DNA of 64,000 nt from Nocardia arthritidis (GTDB lineage Bacteria > Actinomycetota > Actinomycetes > Mycobacteriales > Mycobacteriaceae): the NCBI RefSeq assembly GCF_011801145.1, contig NZ_CP046172.1:9114001-9178000 (forward strand). Reading direction: 5' to 3'. Made by a program: the position numbers and the translations under genes. The notes beneath the pieces are model-generated. The model saw only the letters and a program-made list of their open reading frames with translations. It was not told where the DNA came from and searched no databases. Positions 27,847-36,644 of the stretch are shown here, piece after piece; position 1 is the first letter of the stretch; every line of letters begins with the position of its first letter.

Positions 27847-27880
27847 CGCAATTTAGCTTTGCCTTCAAAGTTAAATTGCG
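27847..27880. promoter_or_regulatory. Palindromic operator upstream of the SDR gene
   Basis: CGCAATTTAGCTTTG (27847-27861) and CAAAGTTAAATTGCG (27866-27880) are inverted repeats with one mismatch and a 4-bp centre. The AT-rich arms stand out from the GC-rich surroundings. The neighbouring large regulator lies downstream of this site on the same strand, so the binding protein is probably encoded elsewhere. Confidence 0.65.
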
Positions 27881-27892
27881 ACCGCGCGGCTG

Positions 27893-30800
27893 TCAACGAT
27901 CCGCGACGAGCTCCGCGAACAGCCGCATAATTCGCCTGGCGGAATCGTGCCTGCGCAGGTGCGCGTGCTCGGCGCGGACCGAATCGACCCGCTCGGCGCC
28001 GAGCGCCGCCCTGGCCGCCTCGATGTGCGATGCCATCAACAACGATGGAAAATCCTGGCGGGCATACACATTCGGCACCAGGGCGAGCAGTTCCAGACCA
28101 CGGTCGATATCCCGCCCCGTCACAACGCAGTGCGAGCCGATCACGGTCGCCGCGCAACCGACCTGCGGCAGATCCTGTAACTGGGACAGCGCCACCCTCG
28201 AGTGCGCGATCAGGCTGTCCATCAACGAATCCGTCGCGACCGCCCGGCCGTGCAGCACCCGAGCGCCGAGCGCGGCGGCCCCGATCATGATGCCGCCGGG
28301 GCCGGGCGCCAGCGCCTGGTCCGGCCAGCCGAAGATCTCCAACGCCCGGTCGAACCTGCGCAGGCCGAATTCGATATCGCCCTCGGCGAGGCTGAGTTCG
28401 GCAAGACCGACCACCACGGTGGCCAGTAGCGGGTTGGCGTTGGTCCAGCCGCCGCCGTCCACCAGACCGTCCGGATCGGCGCTGCCGAGCGCGATGACCA
28501 GTTGCTGGCGCGCCTCGGTCAGCGCACCGGCCCCGACCATCGCCGCGGCCAGCATGGCCCGGGTCTCGGTGGCCTCCGAGTGCGCACCCAATTGCCGCAG
28601 GTCATCGATGGCTTCCAGATAATGATCGACCGACTGCGCGTACTGGCCCGTCTGCGCGTAAACCCCGCCGAGATGCCGGGACACCGCAGACCGGGCGAAC
28701 AGATCGCCGGGCTGAATGAACCGCAGCGCCCGCTCGGCGTCGAGCTTCGAACCCCAAATATCGCCGAGATTTTCGCGAATATTGGCGCGCATGATCAAGG
28801 CCGCCGAACGGACTTCGAAGTCGTCATCGCGGGTGGCCTCGGCGATGAGCCGGAACAGGCCCTTGGCGTCGGAGCGAGCGGTCATGACCCGGGCGAACAG
28901 GATCGAGAGCGGGCCGAGATCCGTACTGGTACGCAGCAATCGACGCACCCGCACTCGCAGACGTGCCAGCGCCCGGAAATTGTCGCCCAAATGAGCCAGG
29001 TGCATGAACAGCGCGGCGTACGCGCACAGGTGCAGATCTCCGGATGGCGAATCGGGTTGGCCCGCAACCGGTTCCAGATCGAGGACCCGGGCCTGCCAGG
29101 ACAGCACCTCGTCGTGCAGACCGCGCGATACCCACAGGATGGCGAGCACCGGAAAGATGGTGTACACCGAGTTGGCATCGCGCCGCTCGACCGCGTATCG
29201 CATTGCCGCGAGCAGATTGTCGAGGTCGACGGAGACCTCCGAAACCACGGCGACCTGTTCGGGCGTTTTCAGGCGCAGCGCCGCATCGTTGGTGAAATCG
29301 CGGGCCCACGATACGATCCGGGACGTCACCAGATCCGCCTCGCCGGGCAGCGCCGCGAGCTGTTCCTCGCCGTATTCGCGCACCGTCTCCAGCATCCGGC
29401 ACCTGGTGCCGAAGCCGACGTCGAGCACGGTCAGCAGCGACTGGTTGACCAGGCCGTCGATCGCGCTCGCCACATCGGGTAGATCCGGCCCGCCCGCAAC
29501 GGCTTCCGCTGCGGCAAGCGTGAAACCCGCCGGGAACCGGCACAATCGGCGCAGCGCGATCTGCTGCGGCTCGTCGAGCAGATTCCAGCTCCAGTCGATC
29601 ACCGCGTGCAGCGTGCGATGCCGCTCGGGCGAACTGCGATCGGTGTTGCGCAGCAGGGCGAATCGGTCGCGCAGCCGCGCGCTGATCTCCTGCACGCTCA
29701 TGGTTCGCGCCCGCGCCGCGGCCAATTCGATGGCCAACGGCAGGCCGTCCAGGGTGTGGCAGAGCCAGGCGATCTCCTGCGGGTCGAGCCGGATACCCGG
29801 TCGCACCGCCCGCGCCCGTGCGATGAATAGATCGGTGGCCGGTGAACCAGCCGCGTCAACGGTCAAGGGCGGCAACGGATATACCGCCTCCGCGGTGATC
29901 ATCAGCGGCGCGCGGCTGGTGGTGAGCACGGTGAGCCGATCGCACGCGCCGACGAGTTCGGCCACCACGATGGCCACCGCATCGATCAGGTGTTCGCAGT
30001 TGTCCAGGATGAGCAGAATCGGCCTGGCACCCAGCGCCTCGCGTAGCCGCTGCCGCACATCCGGCGCGCGCCCACCGCGCAGCGCGGCCGTGCCGTCGAG
30101 GTAGCGCTCGCCGAGGCCGAAGGGGGCACCGATCGCGGCCTCGATCTCCAGCCGAGCCTCGTCGATGTCCTCGGCCCGCACCGAGGCGAGCTCGACCAGC
30201 ACGACGGACTGCCGGGATGCGACGCGCGCACCCAATTCGTTTGCCACACGGGTCTTTCCGGTGCCGCCGGGGCCGAGCACGGTGGTGACCCGGGAGCCGG
30301 ACAGCAATCGCTCGAGCTCGGCGAGGTCGGCTTCGCGGCCGAGCAGAGCGTTCGGCGCGGCCCGCAGCCCGATCGGGGCGGGCACCACGGATGCCGTGGG
30401 TGGTTCCGGCATTCGGGTTGCGCCCAAGGCGAATTCGACTGGGGCGTAGGTCAGGCCGTCGGAGGGCGTCCGAATCCCCGCGGAAGCCGCGGTATCTCGG
30501 CGGTTCGCCTCGGCGGAAATGCCATCCCGCTCGACAACGGGACCCGGCGCTGATGCGCTGTGCCACAACGGTTCTCCGCGCAGGATTGCCGTATTCAATT
30601 CCACCAGCGCACGTCCCGGATCCGCGCCGAGCTCATCGGCCAGCCGGGCCCGGAACGCGGCGAAGGATTCCAGCGCCTCGTTCGCCCGCCCCGCCGTCGC
30701 GAGCAGCCGCATCAGATCGGACTGTGCGGGCTCGTCCAGTGGGTTGGCGGCGGTCCTGGCGCGGGCGATGCGCAGCGCACCGGCCAGGTCGCCGGTGGAT

Positions 30801-31405
30801 TCGCGCGTCGCCAGCTCGATATCGTCCAATTCGCCGAGGCGGGCGGCGGCCATCGTGCGCAGTTCGTCGGCGACCGGTCCGTCGGGCAGATCCGCGCCCG
30901 GTTCGCCGCGCCACAGCGCGCGGGCCCGCGCGACCGCGGCCAGGCAGCCGGGCACATCACCGGCCGTGCGGCAGCGCCGCGCCGCGCCGACCAGTTCGTC
31001 GACGGCCGCCAGATCCACCTGTTCGGCGCATAACGCCAGCCGGTAACCGGCGGGACCGATCTCCAGCGCACCGTCGGGCAATGCGGCGCGCAGCCGCGAC
31101 ACTTGGGTGTGCAGCGCGTTCATCGGCGCGCGCGGCGGCTGCTCGCCCCATACGTCGTCGATGAGCGCCTGCGCGCTGCGGCTGCGGCCCGGCCGCAGCG
31201 CCAGCGCCGCGAGCAGCAGGCGCGAGCGGGCGCCGGGTAGTGCGGCGAGCGCACCGTCGCGGCGTAGCGCGATTTCGCCCAGCAGGGCCACCACGAGCGA
31301 CTCACCTGTGGACTCGATCAACGCTTGTCCGCGGCCCACCTGGCCGCCCTGGTCCGGAAACATCCCACGGACATCGTAAGCGAGCAGGCTGGAATGGGTC
31401 TTCAT
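27893..31405 (-). CDS. Large AfsR/SARP-type regulator (OmpR-like DNA-binding, BTAD, NB-ARC ATPase, TPR)
   Basis: A 1170-residue transcriptional regulator. ATG 31405 was chosen because GGGGGAGG precedes it; a longer frame would overlap the divergent gene. Order: winged-helix DNA-binding domain near residues 35-110 (VALLGEIALRRDG ... NALHTQVSRLRAALPDG), the bacterial transcriptional activation domain near 115-265, an NTPase with P-loop GPGGTGKT near 380, and a long helical/TPR C terminus. Such proteins often switch on secondary metabolism or stress genes. No biosynthetic cluster lies in this window. The SRPBCC gene is only 46 bp away and divergent, making it a possible target. Confidence 0.9.
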   Translation of the reverse strand: MKTHSSLLAYDVRGMFPDQGGQVGRGQALIESTGESLVVALLGEIALRRDGALAALPGARSRLLLAALALRPGRSRSAQALIDDVWGEQPPRAPMNALHTQVSRLRAALPDGALEIGPAGYRLALCAEQVDLAAVDELVGAARRCRTAGDVPGCLAAVARARALWRGEPGADLPDGPVADELRTMAAARLGELDDIELATRESTGDLAGALRIARARTAANPLDEPAQSDLMRLLATAGRANEALESFAAFRARLADELGADPGRALVELNTAILRGEPLWHSASAPGPVVERDGISAEANRRDTAASAGIRTPSDGLTYAPVEFALGATRMPEPPTASVVPAPIGLRAAPNALLGREADLAELERLLSGSRVTTVLGPGGTGKTRVANELGARVASRQSVVLVELASVRAEDIDEARLEIEAAIGAPFGLGERYLDGTAALRGGRAPDVRQRLREALGARPILLILDNCEHLIDAVAIVVAELVGACDRLTVLTTSRAPLMITAEAVYPLPPLTVDAAGSPATDLFIARARAVRPGIRLDPQEIAWLCHTLDGLPLAIELAAARARTMSVQEISARLRDRFALLRNTDRSSPERHRTLHAVIDWSWNLLDEPQQIALRRLCRFPAGFTLAAAEAVAGGPDLPDVASAIDGLVNQSLLTVLDVGFGTRCRMLETVREYGEEQLAALPGEADLVTSRIVSWARDFTNDAALRLKTPEQVAVVSEVSVDLDNLLAAMRYAVERRDANSVYTIFPVLAILWVSRGLHDEVLSWQARVLDLEPVAGQPDSPSGDLHLCAYAALFMHLAHLGDNFRALARLRVRVRRLLRTSTDLGPLSILFARVMTARSDAKGLFRLIAEATRDDDFEVRSAALIMRANIRENLGDIWGSKLDAERALRFIQPGDLFARSAVSRHLGGVYAQTGQYAQSVDHYLEAIDDLRQLGAHSEATETRAMLAAAMVGAGALTEARQQLVIALGSADPDGLVDGGGWTNANPLLATVVVGLAELSLAEGDIEFGLRRFDRALEIFGWPDQALAPGPGGIMIGAAALGARVLHGRAVATDSLMDSLIAHSRVALSQLQDLPQVGCAATVIGSHCVVTGRDIDRGLELLALVPNVYARQDFPSLLMASHIEAARAALGAERVDSVRAEHAHLRRHDSARRIMRLFAELVADR

Positions 31406-31451
31406 GGTTTTCCTCCCCCTTTTCCGGCGCAGGGAACCTACGCTTTTCCGC

Positions 31452-31907
31452 ATGGCTGAGTTCGAAGTGGTCCGGCAGGCCGTCATCTCGGCCGAGCCGT
31501 CGCGCGTGCACGAATTGATCGACAACTTCCACGAATGGCCCGCGTGGTCGCCGTGGGAGGACATCGATCCGCAGCTGCGGCGCACCTATTCCGGCGCCGA
31601 ATCCGGCGTCGGCGCCCGGTATTCCTGGAGCGGGAACCGCAAGGTGGGCAGCGGCAATATGGAAATACTCACCAGCACCGACCGCGAGATCGGTATCCGG
31701 CTCGAGTTCGAGAAGCCGTGGCAGGCCACCAACGACGTGACCTTCGAGCTGAATCCGGTCGAGTCCGGCACCGAAGTGGTGTGGCGGATGCGCGGCAAAC
31801 AGCGGGGCCTGATGGGCCTGCTGTCGCGGGTGTTCCCGATGGACCGGATGGTGGGCAGGGACTTCGAGAAAGGACTTGCCCGGCTCGGGAGGGCCGCCGA
31901 GAACTGA
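31452..31907 (+). CDS. SRPBCC (polyketide cyclase/dehydrase-like) family protein
   Basis: A 151-residue protein starting at ATG 31452. It shows the helix-grip pattern: FEVVRQAVISAEPSRVHELI, NFHEWPAWSPWEDIDPQL, then GSGNMEILTSTDREIGIRLE and the C-terminal helix DRMVGRDFEKGLARL. Members bind hydrophobic ligands or act as cyclases; some are stress proteins. It is divergent from the big SARP regulator with a 46-bp gap and lies 18 bp before menA, so it may share a transcript with menA. The ligand is unknown. Confidence 0.85.
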   Translation: MAEFEVVRQAVISAEPSRVHELIDNFHEWPAWSPWEDIDPQLRRTYSGAESGVGARYSWSGNRKVGSGNMEILTSTDREIGIRLEFEKPWQATNDVTFELNPVESGTEVVWRMRGKQRGLMGLLSRVFPMDRMVGRDFEKGLARLGRAAEN

Positions 31908-31925
31908 ACGAACTACGCTGCGATC

Positions 31926-32798
31926 ATGGCTACAGCAGCGCAATGGCTCGAGGGCGCCCGGCCCCGCACCCTCCCGAACGCGATAGCGCCCGTCATCGCC
32001 GGAACCGGGGCCGCCGCCGCGTACGACGCCGTGAACTGGCCGAAAGCCGTTCTCGCGCTGTTCGTTTCGCTCGCACTGATCGTCGCGGTCAATTTCGCCA
32101 ACGATTACTCGGACGGCATCCGGGGCACCGATGAGGTGCGGGTCGGGCCGGTGCGGCTGGTCGGGCAGAAGTTGGCCGAGCCGGCGCATGTGCGCAATGC
32201 CGCATTCGCCAGTATGGCCGTCGCGGCCGTGCTCGGCCTGATCCTCGCGGCGACGACGGCCTGGTGGCTGGTGCTCGTCGGCGCGGCCTGCATGGCGGGC
32301 GCCTGGTTCTACACCGGCGGCAGCAAACCGTACGGCTACCGCGGTTTCGGTGAGGTCGGCGTCTTCGTATTCTTCGGACTCGTCGCCGTGCTCGGCACCG
32401 AATACGTTCAGGCCGAACATCTTTCGTGGGTGGGGCTGGGGATGGCGGTCGGCGTCGGCAGTTTCTCCTGCGCGGTGCTCGTCGCGAACAACCTGCGCGA
32501 TATCCCGACCGACAGCCAATCCGGAAAGACCACGGTCGCGGTCAAGATCGGCGATTCCCGCACCCGCACGCTGTACATGACGCTGGTGATCGTGCCGTTC
32601 GTGATCACGCTGGCGCTGATCGCCAAGACCCCGTGGGTGTTGGCCGGACTGGTGGCGGCGCCGCTGGTGCTGCGCGCCAGCGCCCCGGTCCGCACGGGTC
32701 AGGGCGGGCCGAAACTGATTCCCGCGCTGAAGGATACGGGCTTGGCGATGCTGGCCTGGGCGCTCGTCACGGCGCTTGCGCTGGGCTTGGGCAGCTGA
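31926..32798 (+). CDS. menA: 1,4-dihydroxy-2-naphthoate polyprenyltransferase
   Basis: A 290-residue integral membrane prenyltransferase of the UbiA superfamily with eight to nine helices. It joins the polyprenyl chain to dihydroxynaphthoate, giving demethylmenaquinone. The two aspartate-rich regions are [14 protein letters not shown] near residue 58 and [20 protein letters not shown] near 190, which bind the Mg-diphosphate. The N-terminal [20 protein letters not shown] is typical of actinobacterial MenA. Its substrates come from the menD/B/E genes and the polyprenyl synthase in this window. Confidence 0.96.
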   Translation: MATAAQWLEGARPRTLPNAIAPVIAGTGAAAAYDAVNWPKAVLALFVSLALIVAVNFANDYSDGIRGTDEVRVGPVRLVGQKLAEPAHVRNAAFASMAVAAVLGLILAATTAWWLVLVGAACMAGAWFYTGGSKPYGYRGFGEVGVFVFFGLVAVLGTEYVQAEHLSWVGLGMAVGVGSFSCAVLVANNLRDIPTDSQSGKTTVAVKIGDSRTRTLYMTLVIVPFVITLALIAKTPWVLAGLVAAPLVLRASAPVRTGQGGPKLIPALKDTGLAMLAWALVTALALGLGS

Positions 32799-32833
32799 CT
32801 GGGCTTCGGCAGCTGATCGCGCCGAGTGCTCGG

Positions 32834-33223
32834 CTAGTCCTCGTCCGGGACCAGGATGCCGAGCACCCAGTTGACCAGCGAAATGATGATCGCGCCGACC
32901 ACCGCGGTCCAGAACCCGGTGACCCGCAGACCGTAATCGCTGCTGGCCGCCTCGGTGATCTTGGCGGTGAGCAGCAGCATCAGCGCGTTGATCACCAGCA
33001 GGAACAGGCCGAGGGTCACCACCACCAGCGGCAGCGACAGCAGTTTGACGATCGGCTTGACCAGGGCGTTCACAATAGTGAACACCAGGGCGATGCCAAG
33101 GACGACAAGGACTTTCACCCCGGTGCCCTTGTCCGGCGGGCTGAGGATGTCGATCTTGTCGACCCACGCGGCCGCGAGCCAGATGGCGACCGCGTTGATG
33201 ATCAACCGAATCACTAGCGTCAT
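32834..33223 (-). CDS. Phage-holin-like (PF04020) membrane protein
   Basis: A 129-residue protein with about four transmembrane helices: residues 2-20, 36-58, 64-88 and 100-122. The NALVKPIVKLLSLPLVVVTL segment is the signature of the family often labelled phage holin 4 superfamily. In actinobacteria it is a housekeeping membrane protein near menA, not a sign of a prophage. Function unknown. It is separated by 36 bp from the convergent menA end. Confidence 0.85.
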   Translation of the reverse strand: MTLVIRLIINAVAIWLAAAWVDKIDILSPPDKGTGVKVLVVLGIALVFTIVNALVKPIVKLLSLPLVVVTLGLFLLVINALMLLLTAKITEAASSDYGLRVTGFWTAVVGAIIISLVNWVLGILVPDED

Positions 33224-33318
33224 GCGGCCATGCTAAAGCCGCCGGGCCGGTGTGCGCTGTCCGTAACCGGCGTGGCGGCGACGGTCGCGCATACATCGAG
33301 TCGTCCGTTTCGCCGGTC

Positions 33319-33906
33319 TCAGGCCGCCGCGTCCAGCAGCGCGTGCACCTTGGTGCGCAGCGCGCTGATGCCCTCGGCGCCGCCGAGCAGGCCGCTGACG
33401 GTTTCGTTGGGCGCGCGCAGGATGCCGAGCAGCACATGCCCGGACTCGATGGCGCGGTCCTTCCTGTTCAGCGCCTCGCGCAAGGCCAGCTCGACCACCT
33501 TCTTGGCATCGCGGGAGAACGGGATGTGGCCGAAGTTCATCCTGTCGCGCCCGCGCCCGAACGGGCCGGGCCGCTCCTCCCTCGGCAGCGGGCGGTCGAG
33601 CGCGTCGGCGCCGAAGGTGGCCTCCAAGCTCTCCCGCACCGCGTCGAGGTCGATGCCGATCGAGCGCAGCGCCTCGGCATCCTCCGCGCCGAGCGGAATC
33701 CCGTTGCCCGCCTGCCGAAGCCGCTCCACCACGCTCTCGTGGGTGAGCCCGGCCTCGGCGAGCAATTGCTTGAGTTCGGGTTCGCCCTGCGAGAGCAGGC
33801 CGAGCAACACGTGCTCCACCTCGATCCGCGGGGCGCGCAGCTCTCTGGCGTCTTCCTGCGCGAGGACGATCGCGGTCTTCGCCGACCTGGTGAATCGTTC
33901 GAACAT
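33319..33906 (-). CDS. Stand-alone Clp N-terminal domain protein
   Basis: A 195-residue protein made of two Clp-N repeats and no AAA+ module. The first repeat starts MFERFTRSAKTAIVLAQEDA with VEHVLLGLLSQGEPELKQLL; the second has FSRDAKKVVELALREALNRK and GHVLLGILRAPNETVSGLL. These repeats bind substrates or adaptors in ClpC. A free version could modulate ClpC or bind a ligand. ATG 33906 overlaps the stop of the upstream HTH gene, so the two are translationally coupled. Confidence 0.88.
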   Translation of the reverse strand: MFERFTRSAKTAIVLAQEDARELRAPRIEVEHVLLGLLSQGEPELKQLLAEAGLTHESVVERLRQAGNGIPLGAEDAEALRSIGIDLDAVRESLEATFGADALDRPLPREERPGPFGRGRDRMNFGHIPFSRDAKKVVELALREALNRKDRAIESGHVLLGILRAPNETVSGLLGGAEGISALRTKVHALLDAAA

Positions 33907-34127
33907 CAGCGGCCCCTGCCTCTCCGGTTGTATTTCTGGTGAACCGCCTGCTTGCTGACCTCCAACGCCTCCGCGATCGCCTGCCAGGACCAGCCCTGTG
34001 CGCGGGCATTGTCCACCTGGATCGCTTCGAGACGTTCGAGCAGCCGACGCAGTGCCAGCACCGCGCGCAGCCCGACCCTGGGGTCGGGGCTGCCTGCGGC
34101 GGCCGCCAGTGTGGTTGCCTCAGTCAT
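33906..34127 (-). CDS. Small HTH regulator paired with Clp-N protein
   Basis: A 73-residue DNA-binding protein. The N-terminal helix (RAVLALRRLLERLEAIQVDN) is followed by a helix-turn-helix AQGWSWQAIAEALEVSKQAV and a basic tail HQKYNRRGRGR. The stop overlaps the ATG of the Clp-N gene. Directly upstream are two GTCAA-N6-TTGAC palindromes within a good promoter, and no ribosome site stands between the -10 box and the ATG, so the mRNA is probably leaderless and the operon autoregulated. Confidence 0.82.
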   Translation of the reverse strand: MTEATTLAAAAGSPDPRVGLRAVLALRRLLERLEAIQVDNARAQGWSWQAIAEALEVSKQAVHQKYNRRGRGR

Positions 34128-34130
34128 ATC

Positions 34131-34173
34131 GTCAATTTAAATTGACACTCGCGCGGTGTCAACAAAAATTGAC
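34131..34173 (-). promoter_or_regulatory. Promoter with two overlapping palindromic operators (HTH/Clp-N operon)
   Basis: Read on the minus strand: -35 TTGACA (34157-34162), a 17-bp spacer, then -10 TAAATT (34134-34139). Two palindromes of identical format, GTCAA-N6-TTGAC, lie at 34131-34146 (a perfect 16-mer) and 34158-34173, with centres 27 bp apart, covering both promoter boxes. The predicted start of transcription falls at or next to the ATG at 34127. Confidence 0.8.
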
Positions 34174-34203
34174 GACGAAGTCGGGGGCGACCCCGAAACA
34201 GCA

Positions 34204-34243
34204 AGCGGCCCCGCCCTCCGGATCTCCGGAAGACGGGGCCGCT
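34204..34243 (-). terminator. Hairpin after the cysteine desulfhydrase gene
   Basis: Stem AGCGGCCCCG (34204-34213) with CGGGGCCGCT (34234-34243); the loop holds a second palindrome, CCGGATCTCCGG. It lies 48 bp past the stop of the minus-strand Cds1 gene. A short T-rich run (TGCTGTTTC) follows on that strand. Confidence 0.7.
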
Positions 34244-34291
34244 CGGCCGTCGAATGGGCGCTGCTGGAACGAGATTCGGCGTCGCAGCCGA

Positions 34292-35377
34292 CTAACCCGA
34301 CCAGGTGCCGGTGGCGAAGAACTTCTCCAGCACCGCCGCGGGCTCCGCCAGATCCAGCCCCTGCGACTGGATCCACGCATCGTCGTAATACGTTCCCGCA
34401 TAACGATCTCCGCCGTCGCACAGCAGCGTCACCACGCTACCGCTGCATCGGTCGGCGATCATCTCGGCGATGAGCGCGAATACGCCCCACAGGTTGGTGC
34501 CGGTGGAGCCGCCGACGCGGCGGCCGATCGCCTTGCTCGCGTGCCGCATGGTCGCGATGGAGGCGGCATCGGGCACCTCGATCATCCGGTCCACCACCTG
34601 ACCGACGAACGACGGCTCGACCCGCGGACGGCCGATTCCCTCGATGCGCGAAGGCATTCCGGTCTGATAGTCGGCGTCGCCGGTCTCGTAACCGCCGTAG
34701 AACGCCGAGTTCTCCGGATCGACCACCGCCAATTTCGTTGCGTGCCTGCGGTATCGGATATAGCGCCCGATGGTCGCGCTGGTGCCGCCGGTGCCCGCGC
34801 CGACCACGATCCACTCCGGCACCGGATGGGATTCCAAAACCATTTGCTGGAAAATGGATTCGGCGATGTTGTTGTTGCCGCGCCAGTCGGTGGCCCGCTC
34901 GGCGTTGCTGAATTGATCCATGTAGTGGCCGCCGCACTCGCGGGCCAACCGCGCCGCCTCGGTGTACATATCCGGTGGCCGCTCGACGAAATGGCAACGG
35001 CCGCCCTGCGCTTCGATGAGCGCGATCTTCTGCGGCGAGGTGCTGGCCGGCATCACCGCGATGAAATCCAGGCCGAGCAGTTTGGCGAAATACGCCTCGC
35101 TCACCGCGGTGGATCCCGACGACGCCTCGACGACGGTGGTGTTCTCGGTGACCCATCCGTTACAGATCGCGTAAAGGAACAGCGAACGCGCGAGCCGATG
35201 TTTGAGGCTGCCGGTGATGTGGGTCGATTCGTCCTTGAGGTAGAGCTGCACATCCCACTCGCGCGGCAGCGGATACCTGAGCAGGTGGGTGTCGGCGCTG
35301 CGCTGGGTATCGGCATCGATCAGCCGGACCGCGTTATCCACCCAGTCGCGCGGTGTGCTGCGGTCACATGACCTCAT
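34292..35377 (-). CDS. cds1: PLP-dependent cysteine synthase-family protein, Cds1-type cysteine desulfhydrase
   Basis: A 361-residue fold-type II PLP enzyme. The PLP lysine is K59 in HITGSLKHR, the substrate loop is [11 protein letters not shown], and the phosphate cup is [15 protein letters not shown]. Segments such as [20 protein letters not shown] match M. tuberculosis Rv3684 (Cds1), reported to release H2S from L-cysteine. The reaction is inferred from that similarity. ATG 35377 overlaps the stop of the DUF4229 gene, so the two are coupled. H2S production would connect with the respiratory theme of the window. Confidence 0.85.
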   Translation of the reverse strand: MRSCDRSTPRDWVDNAVRLIDADTQRSADTHLLRYPLPREWDVQLYLKDESTHITGSLKHRLARSLFLYAICNGWVTENTTVVEASSGSTAVSEAYFAKLLGLDFIAVMPASTSPQKIALIEAQGGRCHFVERPPDMYTEAARLARECGGHYMDQFSNAERATDWRGNNNIAESIFQQMVLESHPVPEWIVVGAGTGGTSATIGRYIRYRRHATKLAVVDPENSAFYGGYETGDADYQTGMPSRIEGIGRPRVEPSFVGQVVDRMIEVPDAASIATMRHASKAIGRRVGGSTGTNLWGVFALIAEMIADRCSGSVVTLLCDGGDRYAGTYYDDAWIQSQGLDLAEPAAVLEKFFATGTWSG

Positions 35378-35724
35378 GCCTGCGCGTCCTGGTCGCCGGA
35401 TTCGCCGCGCAGCCGGGCTCGCAACTGGGCCTTGTCGTGGCGGCGCTTCTCGTCCACCAGCGCGATGTCCTCGTTCACCCGCGCGCGCAGCCGTTTGAAC
35501 AGCGTCAGCGATAGCGGCAGCGCGATGACCAGCGCGAACAGAATCGCGACGATCACCGGGATATCAACCTTCACCAGCTTGGCCACCAGCACGATCACCG
35601 CGGTGATGACGGCGACCAGCACCAGCCTGGCCAGGGTGTAGAGCGCGAGATTGCGGGCCAACCGCCTGCCCGCACCAGCGGGTTGCCGTTCGGGAGCACC
35701 TTGCGGTGGAGTTGCGTCACTCAC
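35374..35724 (-). CDS. DUF4229 membrane protein
   Basis: A 116-residue protein with two transmembrane helices (about residues 31-50 and 54-75; [20 protein letters not shown] and [20 protein letters not shown]) followed by a charged helical tail ([20 protein letters not shown]). This is the DUF4229 pattern of actinobacteria. It overlaps the cds1 start by 4 bp. Function unknown. Confidence 0.82.
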   Translation of the reverse strand: MSDATPPQGAPERQPAGAGRRLARNLALYTLARLVLVAVITAVIVLVAKLVKVDIPVIVAILFALVIALPLSLTLFKRLRARVNEDIALVDEKRRHDKAQLRARLRGESGDQDAQA

Positions 35725-35906
35725 GCCGACCAGCCTATGCGAAGCTGTTGCTCCGCCTCGCTCGGCTCCGCCGGTCGAGGTCGAACGCGTATCCGTTTTG
35801 TCTATTACTTCCCCTTTACCAACTGTAGGTAGTTCGAGTACCTGGGGGTCTCAGTGCAACGATGACGCCACTGATGAGGGAACTGTCGAGAACGGAGAGG
35901 TTTGCT

Positions 35907-36116
35907 ATGACTGCGATCACCGTCGGCGGCCAGGACACTCTGCTGACACCCGGCCAAGTGGCTGCCCTGTTCCACGTCGATCCCAAGACCGTCACCCGTT
36001 GGGCCCATGCCGGGCGCCTCGGGTCACTGCGCACGCCGGGCGGACACCGTCGGTTCCGCGAATCCGAAGTCCTGCAACTGCTCAAGTCGCTGACCACGGA
36101 GGCAACCGCGCGCTGA
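35907..36116 (+). CDS. bldC: BldC family developmental regulator (MerR-like DNA-binding domain)
   Basis: A 69-residue protein, the size of Streptomyces BldC. ATG 35907 is supported by GGAGAGG. The MerR-like winged HTH is LLTPGQVAALFHVDPKTVTR with WAHAGRLGSLRTPGGHRRFR. BldC binds DNA cooperatively at direct repeats and controls the timing of development in Streptomyces; in rod/coccus actinomycetes the role is less clear. A 20-bp perfect terminator stem begins immediately after the stop. Confidence 0.93.
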   Translation: MTAITVGGQDTLLTPGQVAALFHVDPKTVTRWAHAGRLGSLRTPGGHRRFRESEVLQLLKSLTTEATAR

Positions 36117-36165
36117 CGCCACATCGGCGCGGGCCCGTCGTGCCGGGGCCCGCGCCGATGTGGCG
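36117..36165 (+). terminator. Strong terminator of bldC
   Basis: A 20-bp perfect stem (36117-36136 paired with 36146-36165) and a 9-nt loop, starting on the base after the bldC stop codon. No T tract follows. Confidence 0.85.
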
Positions 36166-36273
36166 TACCTGCGAGGGACAGGTGCGCCGTGGAGTGGAAT
36201 CACCACAGATTTCGTGTCTGCGGTGTGCGTACCCCACTCACGCGGCTACCCTCGATAGCAGGAGGTGAGCGAC

Positions 36274-36480
36274 GTGACGTACCTGTTGGCACTCATCGCG
36301 GTGGTAACCGTCGCGGTGTTGTGCTGGAAGGCGTTCGGCCCTGACAAGGCGGCCGGACCGACCGTCCCACACACGCGTTCACCCAGGCGCAAGCGCGTCA
36401 TGGGGCCCGATGACGACCCCGAATTCCTCTGGCGCATTTCGCGCCAGCATCGCGACGGCGACGGTTCCAGCGACCGCTGA
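36274..36480 (+). CDS. Small single-span membrane protein
   Basis: A 68-residue protein with GTG start at 36274; AGGAGG eight bases upstream favours it over the GTG at 36265, which lies inside the ribosome site. An N-terminal transmembrane helix (TYLLALIAVVTVAVLCW) is followed by a proline/arginine-rich cytoplasmic-looking tail (TRSPRRKRVMGPDDDPEF). I do not recognise the family. It lies downstream of bldC but beyond its terminator. Confidence 0.68.
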   Translation: MTYLLALIAVVTVAVLCWKAFGPDKAAGPTVPHTRSPRRKRVMGPDDDPEFLWRISRQHRDGDGSSDR

Positions 36481-36644
36481 GCGATCGTTCCACACACCGG
36501 GCGATGTCGTGCGTCCGCACCAATTACCCGATGTGACAACCGAATACGTAAATGCCCCTTGACGGACCGGTCCCCGATACCGGTCCGTTTATTTTGCCGA
36601 CGGTTCTCGAGAATCGAAACGATTTGCCGTGCAGGGAGTTACGA

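Noticed and set aside
32834..33223. Phage holin label as evidence of a prophage
   Set aside because: The family is a common chromosomal membrane protein in actinobacteria, and no phage structural, integrase or lysis genes are nearby.
31302..33437. Minus-strand open frame (711 codons) across SRPBCC and menA
   Set aside because: It spans several real genes in the wrong frame and has no recognisable motif.
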